DNA of 6,980 nt. It comes from CALEUX01 sp964608615 (lineage in GTDB: Bacteria; Bacteroidota; Bacteroidia; Bacteroidales; Marinilabiliaceae). Shown here one piece after another: positions 6,133-6,980 of the stretch. The notes beneath the pieces are model-generated. The model was not told the origin of the DNA and made no database searches. It saw only the letters and a list, made by a program, of their open reading frames with translations. Position numbers and translations under genes: made by a program. Numbering within the stretch: position 1 is the stretch's first letter; each line of letters opens with the position of its first letter. The DNA is taken from the NCBI GenBank assembly GCA_964608615.1, contig CAZSQG010000125.1, forward strand, positions 1 to 6,980, in the 5' to 3' direction.

Positions 6133-6980
6133 TTATTTTATTAAACTTTTTAAAGCTGATCCAAAAATTAAATAACTTGTATTTCCTCCAATGGTACCCT
6201 CGTTTTGTCCCCACAGAAATGGCCAGTCATCGTAGTTCTCAAAGTGGTCGGGTTTTCTGAATAATATGCCCGGAGCAACATTACCCGGAATAAAGGAGAA
6301 ATCAGCCCTGTTATTACCATAAAATACTGCTTTGGGACGAGTGGCGCCCACTGTTGCCACTAACGAATAATTGTGATAAGGATGGCAGCCAAACAGATAG
6401 TTGGAGGTCTTGAATGCATGACTGGCGTCGATAATATCAGGAAAATGTTTGCTGGCAAAGCAAACGGTGGTGCCAAAGTTCAACATGGCTCCGCCACCTG
6501 CCCAGTTACCAAGGCCGATGGGTACTCCGTAAGGGTTGTCTTTTTCAAGTTCGAGTATATACTCTTTGTACTTTACAACATAAGGCCGGAGTTTTTCTTT
6601 AAAGGATGCGTTCATGTGCGGTATAGCATCTAATGCCGTCAGAAGGCCGAAATTAACATTACGATCAAGTGCAGGCCATAAAAGTTCCTGAAATTTATCG
6701 ATGTATTGTTTCTCTCCGGTTGAGATGTAGAGTTGAAGATTGGTGGCAATATCTGCCGGTCCTCCGCCCCGGCTAAAGCGATTTTGCGGCTGTTTGGCAA
6801 GTAATTCAACTGCCTCTTTTTTAAGTCTTATCGACTGTTGCAAAGCTCTTGCCGAAAGATCGTCGTTATATCCCTTCAATGCCCGGCTTGCTGCGGCAAA
6901 CATTGTTGATGCCTGGAGATCGAGGCCGGGATTACGGCTTGTAAATGCCCACATGTCATCCTTAACTCCGCTCGACTGGC
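6133..6980 (-). CDS. Glycoside hydrolase family 9 enzyme, C-terminal part (N-terminus beyond window)
   Basis: C-terminal 281 residues of a GH9-like (six-hairpin) glycosidase; GH9 enzymes are inverting, mainly endoglucanases and exo-acting glucosidases. The frame stays open past the Met at 6952-6954 to the window edge (reading QSSGVKDD before it), so that Met is not the start. Recognisable pieces, in order, are NPGLDLQASTMFAAASRA (the helix common near the middle of GH9), a helical array, GNWAGGGAMLNFG, NYLFGCHPYHN, NNRADFSFIPG and the catalytic-acid block WGQNEGTIGGNTSYL, with the Glu codon at 6199-6201. The classical HHR substrate motif after the GxNP-like segment is absent; this variant, with YGNNRADFSFIPG instead, is one I recall from other Bacteroidota GH9 proteins. 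The aspartate pair expected to activate water, any Ig-like N-domain and the signal peptide lie outside the window. The C-terminus ends at the catalytic fold (GSALKSLIK) without a sorting domain. It lies upstream of the GH43 gene on the same strand. The substrate may not be cellulose. Confidence 0.86.
   Translation of the reverse strand, partial: QSSGVKDDMWAFTSRNPGLDLQASTMFAAASRALKGYNDDLSARALQQSIRLKKEAVELLAKQPQNRFSRGGGPADIATNLQLYISTGEKQYIDKFQELLWPALDRNVNFGLLTALDAIPHMNASFKEKLRPYVVKYKEYILELEKDNPYGVPIGLGNWAGGGAMLNFGTTVCFASKHFPDIIDASHAFKTSNYLFGCHPYHNYSLVATVGATRPKAVFYGNNRADFSFIPGNVAPGILFRKPDHFENYDDWPFLWGQNEGTIGGNTSYLIFGSALKSLIK

Overview
The window looks like chromosomal DNA of a Bacteroidota bacterium, probably an environmental polysaccharide degrader of the Bacteroidales/Marinilabiliales kind. 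Three things support this. Two proteins carry C-terminal type IX secretion (T9SS/Por) sorting domains, which are confined to this phylum. Starts lack clear Shine-Dalgarno sequences. The glycoside hydrolase (GH) and esterase sequences resemble typical Bacteroidota versions. Composition is moderately AT-rich and fairly even across the genes; no insertion sequence, integrase, tRNA, rRNA or CRISPR array is visible. The genus cannot be determined from this sequence.

Layout, left to right. (1) 2-1042, plus strand: the C-terminal two thirds of a type-B carboxylesterase with its catalytic triad, closed by a clear intrinsic terminator at 1065-1099. (2) 1250-2296, minus strand: an exported stand-alone CBM9-like sugar-binding protein with a T9SS sorting domain. 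(3) 2297-2542: a 246-base divergent promoter region with a small hairpin just before gene 4. (4) 2543-4558, plus strand: a DUF362 protein with three N-terminal membrane segments and a C-terminal T9SS sorting domain, followed by a strong hairpin at 4590-4638 between convergent genes. (5) 4731-5837, minus strand: an exported GH43-family glycosidase. (6) 5838-6132: two tandem minus-strand terminators and a possible Bacteroidota-type promoter. (7) 6133-6980, minus strand: the C-terminal part of a GH9-family glycosidase that runs off the right edge.

Together the genes suggest breakdown of a plant- or algal-type polysaccharide: an esterase to remove acyl groups, GH9 and GH43 enzymes for backbone and side-chain sugars, and a secreted sugar-binding module. 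No SusC/SusD pair or regulator is in view, so calling this a polysaccharide utilisation locus is an inference. The genes do not form one operon: strands alternate and terminators separate most units. The most unusual object is the DUF362 protein, because a polytopic inner-membrane N-terminus and a T9SS outer-membrane secretion signal normally do not occur in the same polypeptide.
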